From Chamaecrista fasciculata (lineage: Eukaryota; Streptophyta; Magnoliopsida; Fabales; Fabaceae): DNA of 64,000 bases. Below are positions 1 through 11,795 of the stretch, piece after piece. The notes under the pieces were generated by a model. It saw nothing but the letters and a program-made list of their open reading frames with translations. It was not told the origin of the DNA and searched no databases. Both the position numbers and the translations under genes were made by a program. How positions within the stretch are numbered: the first letter of the stretch is position 1; each line of letters begins with the position of its first letter. Where the stretch lies: positions 36,821-100,820 of the forward strand of contig QANZ01008445.1 in the NCBI GenBank assembly GCA_003254925.1, in the 5' to 3' direction.

Positions 1-43
1 TTTTTGGGTAAATTCACTTAAAATCTTAATTTACTTCATTTTC

Positions 44-275
44 TTATGTTTTGATCCTATTATAAAAAGAAAAGGACCTTAATATAAGAAAATAAAACTT
101 TTGGGGATGAAAGTTTATTTTTCCTCTTTTTTTAACAGAAAAATGGATGGAAAACGTTAGAGGGACCAACTTTTTCAAGTTTTGCATAACTGGGGGACCA
201 ATATGGAACAAAAAATAACTGGAGGACCTATTTGGAACACTGAGCATAACTGAGGGACCAAAATAGAACTTTGGT
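44..275. repeat. Dispersed 'gaggGACCAAAATaGAAC' repeat, copy A
   Basis: AT-rich block ending in phrases such as 'ataactgagggaccaaaa'. The same block recurs at about 31325-31566 and 50195-50431 in the same orientation. No coding content is believable. The exact ends and the transposon class are not visible. It is probably one arm of a degraded inverted-repeat element. Confidence 0.6.
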
Positions 276-949
276 CTATTTAAAAGTTGAGTTATTTTGA
301 TCCTAATTATATCTCTTGATGTTTATTTTAGTTCATTGTGTTTCAAAATATTAAAAGTGGTCTTAAGTGTTAGTAGAAGATTTATTTTGATCTCAAACTA
401 TTGAATTTTTTCATATTTCTCTCGTTTCTCATTTCAAATTCAAAAGACTTGTTAATAAAAATTCGTAATTCTAAATTTTTTTTTTGCCCAAACTCGTAAC
501 TCTAAATTTGTCACATTCGAATTTGAAACGAGAGAGATATAATTAACTTTGTTTGTTTGATTATGAAACGAGCGATCTACTTTTGAGATCAATTTAACCT
601 TGTTTATTAACGATTTCAACTAGATAAAGAAAAGTACTTTTCGACGACAATGCATAACTCTAAACTCGTGAAAGTACTCTTTAAAAAATTATCAAATATT
701 TTTATAGACAAATTATATACATACGATATATCCAAACTTGATCAAATTGTCTTCTCAAAATCATATCAAGAAATCATAGAATATCAAACTATTTAAAATC
801 GAGTATAGCTCAATCAAACCCATTCAAAATTGTTAAGTTCGATCAAATTGAAGTATTTAAATGATTTAGTACACATTTCTTTTTCACCAAAAAAAAAAAG
901 TTCAATGGGGGTTATACAAGTTGATTCCACTTGAGTACATATTTTTTTT
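276..949. other. AT-rich intergenic sequence, no gene seen
   Basis: The phrases 'tttcaaaatatt' and 'gagatcaatttaac' resemble the degraded foldback blocks at about 9690-10105 and 15340-15710. I see no coding exon or RNA gene here. Confidence 0.5.
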
Positions 950-1349
950 GGTTAAAGTGCACTTTTGGTCCCATAACTTTGGCAAAGATTTCAATTTGGT
1001 CCCATAACTTTTTTTGTTGCAATTTTGGTCCCATAACTTTGGCAAGGGTCTCAATTTGGTCCCATAACTTTTGAAAACGTCTCACCATTGGTCCCAATAT
1101 TGATTTACATTCATTATCTGTCGCTAAAGACGATCTAACATACTGAGTTGGATGATGACGTGACAAATATGGGTGAAGTTATGGGACGGATGAAAATTAG
1201 CTTGGGACCAACAGTGAGACGTTTTTAGAAGTTATGGGACCAAAATTGCAACAAAAAAAGTTGTGGGACCAAATTGAGACCTTTGCAAAAGTTATGGGAC
1301 CAAATTGAAACCTTTGTCAAAGTTATGAAACCAAAAGTGCACTTTAGCC
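950..1349. mobile_element. Non-autonomous MULE-like inverted-repeat element (400 bp)
   Basis: Starts GGTTAAAGTGCACTTTTGG and ends CCAAAAGTGCACTTTAGCC, so the ends are inverted repeats. The arms are built from repeated 'ttggtcccataacttt' units and their complements. It is flanked on both sides by TATTTTTTTT, a 9-10 bp target duplication; 9-11 bp is typical of Mutator-like elements. It has no transposase. It shares its end sequence with the larger SF1-carrying elements at 31802, 46357 and 50627. Confidence 0.8.
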
Positions 1350-1531
1350 TATTTTTTTTAATATTTATTCCGTAGGTTGTTAAGAAAGCAATATATATAC
1401 AAGAGGACTATAAAAGATACTATTCATACCTAAAGTGCCAAATTTATTTACAAACAAAAAAGTGCCAAATTTGATTTTTACCTACAACTAACATAATTAG
1501 TATAAAGTATGAAAATATATAATTTCTTTGG

Positions 1532-2290
1532 AATGAATAAAAATTTATTATAAAAAAATGTCACCCAAATTTAAATACAAAATAAAATTTTGATATTTAT
1601 TAATTGATATTTTAAGAGAGAGAAAATAATACAATCTAACGAAAATAAAATAAAATAAAAAGACCAACGCGGGGCAAACTGATCTGATCACGGGTCGAGT
1701 CTAGGAAGCACAGACATTGACAAAATGCGGGACACAACACGGCATATATATATATAATATTATATTATAATTTCAAGAAGAGACAAAATAGAAATAATCA
1801 GAAATTCATAAATACTGATAAAAACTTCAAAAATTGCAAATTGTATCATATATATGTTCGTACTCCATATTCAAAAAATCATAAATGGAGTATTATTTCT
1901 ATGCATAACAAAAATATGTACTAGAATCTAATAGGCATATCTAAGTAAACAAATAGAATATTTCCTGAAGAATCTAGCTGAAAAGTCATCTAAAAAACAA
2001 TTTCTTTATATCCTCCACTATTGTTAGTTGTTGCCTTCATCAGTAAATATAACCCCCTCCAACTCTGGTTCACCAAACAACGATAAGTAATAATGAATGA
2101 CGATGACCAATAGTACACGACAATGAACGACGATGAATGACGGTGAATGACGATGAACAACGATGAACGACGGATGAACGACGATGAACAGCGGTGAACC
2201 ACGGTGAGCAAAAGCTGTCGAGATAGTTTTGTCGAAAGCGATATGAGAAAACTCAAAATTGCTTTTCTAGGTTAAAAAATTTATATTTAA
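1532..2290. repeat. Direct repeat, copy 1 (759 bp)
   Basis: Nearly identical to 3437-4194, running from 'aatgaataaaaattt' to 'aaatttatatttaa'. It contains a (TA)n run and a degenerate 9-bp minisatellite 'gatgaacga' at about 2094-2210. The second copy is separated by 1146 bp. There are no TG/CA termini, no primer-binding site and no flanking duplication, so I read it as a segmental duplication rather than a pair of LTRs. Confidence 0.85.
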
Positions 2291-3436
2291 ACTCAAAATT
2301 GGTTGGGATTGTTTTTCATGGAGTTTCACACTTGATCATCGATTCCAAAATATTAATTCATCAACATAAAATAGGTTAACGGAATCACACGGTGAAATCA
2401 CTCTTTCTTAAAAGTTGATTAAAGGATAACATACCCAATTTAACCACTTATTAACTAGACGAATCCGACACAGTCGACAATTCAACCTAAGGTAACAAAA
2501 CTAAGACCCGAAAGATATTAACCCTAAACAATTAATTTACAAAATTACTTGTTCAGATTTTCTTCTCCCTAACATGGTACAACCATCTTAGTTACTACTT
2601 ACTTATGAACTTACTAATTACAAATCAATAAAAACATCTAGCGTTATGTTTACAAATCAATTAGACAACCGAGCTCTTAGTTGAATGTTCAACTTGAAAA
2701 CAATTAAAACAAGAAGAGTAGGAGAAACAAAAATATTATAAATTGATGAAACAAATAAGAACAAGACCTCACAAGTGTTGAAACATCCAATTTAAACTCA
2801 CCCTAAGCCAAGATAAGAGAGTTAGCCGCGCAGGGCCATTGAGCACCGAAAATGTAAAATATGAAATTCAGCGTGGAGTCCAAGATCTCCTTGTGAAAAC
2901 CCTAGAGTTCCTATTTATAGAGCTAACTCTAACTAATTATCCCACAAATCCCTTACAAAATCTTCTAATAATCCCACAAGATATCTTCTATTGTATGTCT
3001 CTTTTTAGATTGCAGCTTATGTGCGTAAGTCTTGGGCAAGACGTATGCAACATAGGAATATCTTTTAGTTGAAACTTCAGAATCTGCACAACTTTTGGGC
3101 AAGACGCATGCAACATAAAAATATCTTCTCTTCAGAATCTGCAAAAATCTTGGGCAAGGCGTATGCAAATCAGAAATTATCTTTTAGTTGTTGATTTCAA
3201 GGGATTTTGAGGATCTTTCCTTATCTGCAAGGCAAACTAAAGATTAAACAAGTATCAAATCCTAACATGATATTTACCAAATAAAGAATCAATCTAAGAA
3301 TATATCACATTTTCAATTTGATTTGAAGATTGAGAGAGAATCCAAAATCTATGATATTTTGGGGGAAATCTTTAGATATAATATTCAAATATAGATAAAA
3401 TACCCCCTAAAAGTCTGCCTAAAATCAGACTTATCA
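2291..3436. other. Spacer between the direct repeats, with a short tandem repeat
   Basis: No gene is supported. Positions about 3030-3190 hold three degenerate tandem units built on 'ttgggcaagacgtatgcaa'. The small open frames here are short and unlike known proteins. Confidence 0.5.
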
Positions 3437-4194
3437 AATGAATAAAAATTTATTATAAAAAAATGTCACCCAAATTTAAATACAAAATAAAATTTTGATA
3501 TTTATTAATTGATATTTTAAGAGAGAGAAAATAATACAATCTAACGAAAATAAAATAAAATAAAAAGACCAACGCGGGGCAAACTGATCTGATCACGGGT
3601 CGAGTCTAGGAAGCACAGACATTGACAAAATGCGGGACACAACACGGCATATATATATATAATATTATATTATAATTTCAAGAAGAGACAAAATAGAAAT
3701 AATCAGAAATTCATAAATACTGATAAAAACTTCAAAAATTGCAAATTGTATCATATATATGTTCGTACTCCATATTTAAAAAATCATAAATGGAGTATTA
3801 TTTCTATGCATAACCAAAATATGTACTAGAATCTAATAGGCATATCTAAGTAAACAAATAGAATATTTCCCGAAGAATCTAGCTGAAAAGTCATCTAAAA
3901 AACAATTTCTTTATATCCTCCACTATTGTTAGTTGTTGCCTTCATCAGTAAATATAACCCCTCCAACTCTGGTTCACTAAACAACGATAAGTAATAATGA
4001 ACGACGATGACCAATAGTACACGACAATGAACGACGATGAATGATGGTGAATGACGATGAACAATGATGAACAACGGATGAACGACGATGAACAACGGTG
4101 AACCACGGTGAGCAAAAGCTGTCGAGATAGTTTTGTCGAAAACGATATGAGAAAACTCAAAATTGCTTTTCTAGGTTAAAAAATTTATATTTAA
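3437..4194. repeat. Direct repeat, copy 2 (758 bp)
   Basis: Second copy of 1532-2290, with only scattered single-base differences and a one-base deletion (ccccct to cccct). It then runs abruptly into unrelated sequence at 'agggaagttgtgtcc'. The near identity implies a recent duplication. Confidence 0.85.
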
Positions 4195-5070
4195 AGGGAA
4201 GTTGTGTCCAAGCAGTGTCGAGCCGTGTTCGAGCTGCTAGAAGCCGCTAAACTATCCAGACACATCGAAACACGTGTCGAACACGCCGACACACCATTGA
4301 AATGGCATGTCCGTGCTTCCTAAGGCCAGGTTCATTAAAATACGGTCAAGCTTTATAATATAATAGTGTAAATATACATTTTATAATAATATAACATATA
4401 TTATATTTTGAAAACATAAAAATTAAAAATATATATATTATTCGAGCGGGGTTTGAAAAGATGCCTGAGCCCAGCTCGGATAATGTTCGGGCCCTTTTTT
4501 GTTCAGGCTTAAATTTTCAAGCTCATATTATATTTTTGTCGAATCGGGTGGGCTTTGAGGCCCACGATCATGTTTGAGCCAGAATCCAAAAAATCGTATT
4601 CCACAACCGCCTATAAATAAAGGAGAAAACTTACTATTTGGTTTCTAAATTTATTCGGAGCCAACTAATCAGTCTGTAAAATAATCAAAATGCACTACAC
4701 GGTCCTTAAATTATTGCAATTGCCAATGGTTTGGTCCTTCGATCAAATTTAAGGATTAAAAACTATAAATTTAATATAAATTTAGAGACTAAATAATATA
4801 AATTTAATAAAAATTCAAGAATAAAAATGTATAAAGCTAGTTCAAATAATATTAATTTTGGTATAAATTGAGGGATCAAAATATATAAAATTAGTTTAAA
4901 TTTAAGGACTATATAATATTAATTTAGTACAACTTAAAAAAAATTATAAAATTAATTTAAATTTAAGAATAAAATAATTAATAATTAAAATATTTTAGAG
5001 ATTAAATCGATTGTTTGAAAACTAATTAATTGACTCTCTATGCATTAAGGCACCAAATACTCAATTTTCT
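4195..5070. other. Repeat-rich intergenic sequence upstream of hAT-derived gene 1
   Basis: Holds fragments of dispersed repeats: an ACACG-rich piece (about 4210-4325), a 'gagcccagctcgg' piece (about 4440-4610) and a foldback block of 'ggtccttaaattattgcaatt' phrases (about 4625-5040) that is also found at 20900-21250. No gene seen. Confidence 0.5.
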
Positions 5071-5074
5071 TAAG

Positions 5075-5082
5075 TATAAATA
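5075..5082 (+). promoter_or_regulatory. TATA box of hAT-derived gene 1
   Basis: TATAAATA lies about 70 bp before the leader block conserved in all three copies ('tctatcaaagcgcggg'). The gene 2 equivalent is at 10323. Confidence 0.5.
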
Positions 5083-5109
5083 AAGTATAAATCCAATAAA
5101 GCGTGCTCC

Positions 5110-6572
5110 TCTAAATTCTACTAATACCGCCTCCGTGGAAGAGAAGCCTCTATCAAAGCGCGGGAAACACAAACCCCAACTTCTCAACAGAAGAAGATGA
5201 TGACGATTTCTTCTTCCAAGGTATGTCTTTCTCCAAATTTCATCGCATTTTTTCGTCTTCTCCATCTTCCTTCCTTCTTTCCCTTAAGCCCTCATTTTCG
5301 ATTCTTATGTTCATCGCCATTCCCCAAACCCCAATCAATGGCATTCACGATGCTGTAAGTTGCTTCATTTAATCGCTTACTTCACATGCGCCCCCCTACC
5401 CTCCATATTCATATTATGCTACATTTTAGAACCGATTGTAACAATGAAACACTATTTCACTCTGTTCACTGATCTGGGGATAGAAAATTAGGTCACTTTA
5501 AAATCTTGCCTAAATGGGTCTGGAACGTAAACTTTTTTTAGGGTTACGTTCAGTTTCTTTCTTCTTTCACCTTCTGAATTTCATTTTCAGCCACTCTGTC
5601 TCTGACTCTTTGTTTGGTTTTTTCCTTTCAGTGATTAGCCACTCGTTCCTTCACACCAGCTCTCAATTTAGTTCAGTGATTATTCACAGTCTCAGCAGCT
5701 CTACACATCGCCTCAAGCCCTCTACGGTATGATTTTGTGTTTTGTGATACTGATGGAGTGGGTGAGGCTACCAGAGTATCATGGTTGAGAATTGAGAATT
5801 TAAGGCTCATTGTTATTGTTAATTTTTCATATGAATATGATATATCAACTGTGAAGGAATGGAATGGAGTCAACTGTGTATTTGTTTAACCCATAGGCAG
5901 TTAATCACGTTTCAGTTCAAGAGAGGTACTTGTGCGATTTTCTGTAATATCAGTGATGTCATACTTTCATTTGTTCTGCATCATTAATACATTATGATAT
6001 TGAAACTGTTTTCTCCTTATGGAAAAATTAAACAGTAATAATCATTGATGTATAACTGATGCAAAATTGTATTTGTTCAATGTATTATGCATGTTGGAGA
6101 GTGTGGAAGCTTTGCTCCAAACATCATTTTGATGAACAACTATGTTGGAGACAACCTATACTTCTTAAGCTATTGGGGATCCTGTAGGCTGTGGCTGTAC
6201 TAGAAAAACATTGCTATTACTTAAATTATGCATTTTGCATGGGGTCTTATATTAACTTTTACTGAATGTCTCTATCTTCGTTCAAATGAGTTTATGGTAA
6301 CGAAGGTTTTGCTGTCTTGATCAATTTTTAATCCTTAACAAATTAGTTTGTACTGTAGAAAAGAGTTTTTATTATACTCATGGCCTCATCCAGTCATCCT
6401 CATGTTAGAAGTATAACTCTTTGATTTTGGTGTTCATTTTGTCAAACTTTGGGTTCAAAAACAGGTTAGAGTAGGAAACTAGAAATAGATGTGAAGTTTA
6501 ATTTCCATAAAAAATTAATCATCAAAGCCGGAAGTGTGCTTTAAAACTGCATATTTGTTTTGCAGTGTAGAA
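5110..6572 (+). other. 5' leader exons and introns of hAT-derived gene 1
   Basis: The first leader exon ends at 5220 ('ttccaag' then gtatgt). A second one ends at 5726 ('tctacg' then gtatga), probably starting near 5632. The next acceptor is 'tttgttttgcag' at 6565, seven bases before the ATG at 6573. The same donors are kept in copies 2 and 3. No long reading frame, and in particular no BED zinc-finger coding sequence, occurs here. Confidence 0.6.
5158..5167 (-). promoter_or_regulatory. E2F-type site, gene 1
   Basis: GCGCGGGAAA, which reads TTTCCCGCGC on the other strand, is a perfect match to the E2F consensus TTTSSCGC. It is kept in all three paralogs (5158, 10390, 16472) just downstream of where the TATA box places transcription start. 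E2F sites are typical of S-phase genes; binding here is inferred. Confidence 0.55.
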
Positions 6573-8624
6573 ATGGATGTCAATATTCCGCATCCTTTTA
6601 TGCAAGGCACTGAAAGTGCATCCATTGGGTCAAATGCTTCTTCAGTTCCTAGTCAATTGCCTAGAAAGAGGTTGGCAATTTCTGCTGACATGGGTATGGG
6701 TGAAGATGTAAAACCAAGATCTAGAGAAACCTTTCAGAAGTCCATTCGAGACACAATGGTTATGGCAATCATTGAGCATGACCTTCCCTTTTCGTTTTGT
6801 GAATATGAAGGAGTTAGAGAAATAATGAAGTATCTCAATCCAGATGTTGAGTTTGTTTCTAGAAATACTATTGTTGGTGACATGCGGACACTGTATATGT
6901 CTAAAAAGGAAAGTTTGAAGCAAGAGTTAGCTAACATTCCTAGTAGGATTTGTCTCACATATAATGTTTGGACAGCTAGCACTACTGAAGATTATATCTT
7001 TCTAACTGCACATTATGTTGATTCAACTTTTACCTTGTGCAATAAAATTCTTGGTTTTAGTGAAATGCCTCTTCCACTATCCGAGTATGAAACATCTAGA
7101 AAAGTAATTGATGTCTTAAAAGACTGGGGAATAGAGAAAAGAATTTTCTCAATTACTTTGGACAATGCATCTGGCAATATTGGCATGCAAGATATGTTGA
7201 AGGAGCAACTTTGTATTCAGAATAATTTGTTATGCAATGGCGAGTTTTTCCATGTTCCGTGTTTTGCCAATATTTTGAATTTAATCGTCCAGGAAGGTTT
7301 GGAAGTGGCTAATGATGTTTTGCTCAAAATTAGACAGAGTGTCGTACATGTGAAGTGGTTAGAGGCAACAATGAAAAAGTTTGAAGAGTGTGTGAAAAAT
7401 CTCCAAATTGAAGGGGGTGTTCATTTGCACGTGGACGAACCCAGTAGATGGAATTCGTCTTTTACAATGCTTGAAAGTGCATTGAAGTATAAAAGTGCTT
7501 TTTCTAGCTTTCAAGAAAAAGATGAAAATTATACATATTGTCCATCTAGTCTTGAATGGGAGAGAGGAGAAAAAATGTTGGAATTTCTTAGGCCATTTAA
7601 TGATGTTACCAATTTGATCTCTGGTTCCACTCCTCCAACCTCAAACATGTATTTCACAGAAGTTTGGTATATTGAGTGCAAGTTGATTGAGAATGCTAAT
7701 AATGAAGATGACACTATAAGGGATTTGGCAATTAGGATGAAGATGAAATTTGATGAGTATTGGAGTAAATATAGTGTTGTGTTTGCACTTGGAGCGGTTC
7801 TCGACCCGCGATTGAAGTTTACACTCTTGGAATATTGTTACAATAAAGTTGATCCAACTACTTGCCAATTGAAGTTAGAGGTTGTGAGAAGAAAGCTGTT
7901 TCAACTCTATGATGCATATGTCTCTTCTGCTTCTTCAAGTTTGAGTCAAACTAAATCACCAAATATTTCAAGCCCTCGTGAACTAGCATTTAGCGGAAGT
8001 GGAAGAGGAAAAAGATTGTCATCTTTTATGGTAATTTTTACAGTTTGTTTAATTTGTTTGTTTCATTTCTTTATTTTATTTACAAATTTATAACCATAAA
8101 ACTAATTCTTTTTGTTCTCTTTGTGCATTTGTAATATTGTGAAGGCCCTTCAGGAGATTGAAAATCAAATTGCTGTTTCTACTACAGCAAGAAAATCCCA
8201 ATTGGAATTATACTTGGATGAACCGAAGCTTGATATTAGTTCCTTTGAAGATTGGGATGTCTTGCAATATTGGGAAGCCAATAGAATTAGATTTCCAGAT
8301 TTGTCCCTTATGGCATTTGATATATTAAGCATTCCAATGACTACAGCAGGTTCAAAATCAGCCTTTAATATTGGTTTTCAATCCTTAAACAAGTACCGGA
8401 CTTGTCGTCTCTCAGCACAGGAGCGAGTTTTAATCTGCACCCGAAATTGGTTACTTGGTTTTAATCCTAAAGGTAATATATAATTTTGGAATTGGATTTA
8501 TTAACTTTTAATCTTTTTTATATTGGGCTGATTTCCTTTCTTATTTTGCTTTAAAGACGAAGAACTTGATGAAGATGAACTTGATGAAGATGAAGATGAT
8601 GATGTTGAGGATGACGTTGATTGA
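6573..8624 (+). CDS. hAT-transposase-derived (RICESLEEPER-like) protein, array copy 1
   Basis: Exons 6573-8030, 8145-8472 and 8557-8624 join in phase to 617 aa. The start is the first ATG after the acceptor at 6565. Visible: a Ser/Pro-rich N-terminus; the hAT core with 'SITLDNASGN' (first catalytic-type Asp, residue 197) and 'RWNSSF'; a DUF4413-like RNase-H-fold stretch at about residues 360-450; and a C-terminal hAT dimerisation region at about 505-590 ('VLQYWEANRIRFPDLS'). The tail is 22 residues, mostly Asp/Glu. Family members usually begin with a BED zinc finger, and none is present. The usual CxxH before 'ILNLIVQ' reads CFAN (Asn233), and the catalytic Glu of the 'SESAFS' motif is Lys557. 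I infer a DNA-transposition-dead, probably domesticated nuclear protein. Its function is unknown. The acceptor at 8144 has a weak pyrimidine tract. Confidence 0.88.
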
Positions 8625-10322
8625 TGAATTAGAGATCAAATATTGATGTTGAAGTTTAATTGTTATTTTGTTGTTTGTTAAATTTATGATCTCTGGAATT
8701 GTTTGTTGAATGCCTGATGTGGGATTCTATTTTGGAATGTCAAAAGCAGTTGTGTTTTGATGTGGTCCTATTTAGGAAAAAATAATTATTTGTTCTCTAT
8801 AGTTTATTTTTTTTAAAAATTGATCCCTATTGTTTAATAACAATTAAGAATTTAGACTGATTAAACTAATTGATATTGATGTGTAATATGAGTTGGATCA
8901 TATGGATAATTTATTGAATGTTTGTGGTACTTCATTTGTAGGTTCGAACTCTGTAATGACTTCTCTTCACACAGATTTCAGTGTTCTCCAAATTTATTAA
9001 GTTATTTTAAGATATTACGAACATCATGATTCAAGGTGGTGAGTTAAAATGTAAAAGTTAAGGGATGCCCTACAATGTCACTTGTATTAATGCAACAAAT
9101 GATGTGCCAAGATTTTAATCATTCAAATAATTTTTTGACAAAAAGTAAATGGAATGACGATTTCATTGATTTGTTGAACCAGTTGACAAAATTTTTAATA
9201 TAAAAATATTATTTAAAATATAGTAAAATTTAGGTAATCAATATTCAAAAGTAAAACATAACCCACAATATTATAAGAATAATAATTTGTATAAAAAATT
9301 GTTTTGGTACATATACTAGAATATTTTTGAAACTAATAAGACTGATTATCAAAACTAACATAACTGTCAGGAAGATAGTCAAGAAGTTGTCTCATATTAT
9401 GAAATAAAAACCCAAAGACAATAAAACAGGATCCAAAGGCTTAGTGACTATAAAGTAGGTCATTATATATCAGTCCACTATTAGTGACTATAATTAATAA
9501 TAATGGTAGGACTAAAATTTGATTGATGTCTACAACATTTGTTTATTGTATCGTTCAAAGGTTTGTATTATTTTAAAGATTTAAAATGCTTTATTGATAT
9601 AATGATATCTACATAATTGATAAATGAATCAGCATATATAAAATTTTGACTTCGTTAAAAAAAAGTCAAAGGTCATTTTGTTTTAAATATATGTCTTAAT
9701 GTTCATTTTGGTCCTTTATATTTCAAAATATTCAAATTAGTCCTAAATATTGATAAAATGTTTTATTTTGGTCCCAAACTATTAAATTTGGTCATATTTA
9801 TCTTGTTACTCATTTTAAGTTCAAAGGACTTGTTAAGAGTAACTCGTAACTTTGAATTCGTTGCATTCGAATTTAAAACGAGCGATCTACTATTTAGACC
9901 AATTTGACTTCGTTTGCTGATGACTCTAATTGGATGGAAAAAGTACTTTTTGAGAACAATATATAGTTCTGAATTGGTCATATTCGAACTTAAAACGAGA
10001 GAAATATAACCAGATTCAATAGTTTGAGACCAAAATGAAACATTTTGCCAACATTTAAGATCAATTGAAACATTTTAAAACATAAAGGACCAAAATAAAC
10101 ATCTAAAAAAAACCCTTTAAACCAAAAAAATCCGGTGTAAATTCCTATTTCTTCTACAAATTCTGTTTAAAAACTCACTATCATGTAGTTTCAATACTTT
10201 GAAATATTTAAAGAAGTAGTAGGTTCTCTCTAAAAAAAAAAAAAAAGAAAGTGAAACATAGACATGGACGGACCAGATGAGAGAAGAGCAAATTGATGGA
10301 TGTGATGCCCAAAGCCCCAATG
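8625..10322. other. Spacer between array copies 1 and 2
   Basis: The first part is the 3' untranslated region of copy 1. The block near 9057-9130 ('agttaagggatgcccta') recurs after copy 2 near 14598, so the duplication unit includes downstream DNA. A foldback block of 'ttggtccc...' phrases spans about 9690-10105 and recurs before copy 3 (about 15340-15710). No further gene seen. Confidence 0.55.
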
Positions 10323-10330
10323 TATAAATA
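10323..10330 (+). promoter_or_regulatory. TATA box of hAT-derived gene 2
   Basis: TATAAATA about 50 bp ahead of the conserved leader block. The equivalent in copy 3 (15917) has been separated from its gene by a transposon. Confidence 0.5.
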
Positions 10331-10389
10331 AACCCAATAATAAATAAATTATACGCATAATTCTTCTGCAAAAAGAAGCCTCTATCAAA

Positions 10390-10399
10390 GCGCGGGAAA
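10390..10399 (-). promoter_or_regulatory. E2F-type site, gene 2
   Basis: GCGCGGGAAA, the same conserved site as at 5158 and 16472. The first leader exon ends shortly after, at 10426 ('tacaag' then gtacgt). Confidence 0.55.
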
Positions 10400-10634
10400 A
10401 AATATATCCCATCTTCTCAATACAAGGTACGTCTTCCCCAAATTTCATCTTCCTTCCCTCTTTCCCTTACATTTCCATTTCGCAAACAAACCCTAATTAT
10501 TGCCATCATCCACCATGCTCTTGCTTCGTTTAATCTGATTGTAAAGATGAAACACTATTCCACTGCTATTTCACTCTGTTCACTGCTCTCGGGATACAAA
10601 ATTAGCTCAGTTTAAAATCTTGCCTAAATATGAG

Positions 10635-10832
10635 GGAAATGGATCTTCTACATTTTCTTTCTCTACGCTTCTTGGTAGAATATGAGAAAGAAAAGAAACA
10701 AAACAGTAGAGAAAAGAAAGTGTAGATTCTATATATTCTTATTTTATACACCATATTTTCTTTCTCTTCTTCTTCTTTTCTCTCTCTAACTCCACAAGAA
10801 ATAGAGAAAGAAATGAAGAGGATCCAATCTTG
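10635..10832. mobile_element. MITE in the first leader intron of hAT-derived gene 2
   Basis: About 198 bp absent from the matching place in copies 1 and 3. The ends are inverted ('tggatcttctacattttctt' against the complement of 'aaatgaagaggatcca'). Flanks are AATATGAG and GATATGAG, an 8-bp target duplication with one mismatch, which fits a hAT-type MITE. No coding capacity. Confidence 0.7.
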
Positions 10833-11795
10833 GATATGAGTAAGCCTGTTTATATTGATATACTTCGTAAACTTTCTTTGGATTAAGTTCAGTTTTCTTC
10901 TACTTTCTCCTTCTGACTTTCATTTTCAGCTACTCTGCCTCTGACTCTTTGTTTGGTGTTTGCCTCTCCAGTGAGATTAGCCACTCGTTCCTTCAAAGCA
11001 GCTCTACACATTGCCTCTAACCCTCTACGGTATGATTTTGTGTTGTGTGATACTGATACAGTGAGTGAGGCTACCACAGTACCATGGTTCAGAATTAAAA
11101 AATTTTAGGCTCTTTTTCATTATTAATTTTTTTATATGAATATGATATATGAACTGTGATGGAATGGAATGGAGTCAACTGTGTATTTGTCTATCCTAAT
11201 CCCATAGTCAATTAATCACGTTTCAGTTCATAAGAGGTACTTGTGTTGTTTTCTGTAATATCAGTGATGTCATACTTTGATTTGTTCTGACTTCTGCGTC
11301 ATTATGATATTGAAACTGTTTTCTACTTATGGAAAAAATAAACAGTAATAATCCTTGATGGATTTATGATGCAAAATTGTATTTGTTCAATGTATTATGT
11401 ATGTTGGAGAGTGTGGTTGTATAAGAAAAGGATTGCTTTTACTTGAATTATGCAATTGTGCATGGGATCTTATATTAACTTCTGCTTAATGTCTCTATCT
11501 TTGTTCAAATGAGTTTATGGTAACGAAGATTTTGGTGTCTCGATCAATTTTTAATCCTTAACTAATTAGTTTGTACTGTAGAAAAGGATTTATATTATCC
11601 TCATGGCCTCATCTTGTCATCCTCATATTAGAAGTATGAATCTTTGATTTTGGTGTTCATTTTGTCAAACTTTGGGTGCAAAAACAGGTTAGAGTAGAAA
11701 AATAGAAATAGATGTGATGTTTAATTTCCATCTAACATTAAACATCAAAGTCAGAAATGTGCTTTAAAACTGCATATTTATTTTGTAGTGTAGAA

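Noticed and set aside
1532-4194. Direct repeats as the LTRs of a retrotransposon
   Set aside because: No TG…CA termini, no primer-binding site after the first copy, no polypurine tract, no flanking duplication and no coding sequence between them.
6534-6572. Upstream extension of the hAT-derived proteins (before residue Met-Asp-Val)
   Set aside because: That stretch opens with GTG and includes a conserved splice acceptor (gcag/gtag) seven bases before the ATG in all three copies, so it is intron.
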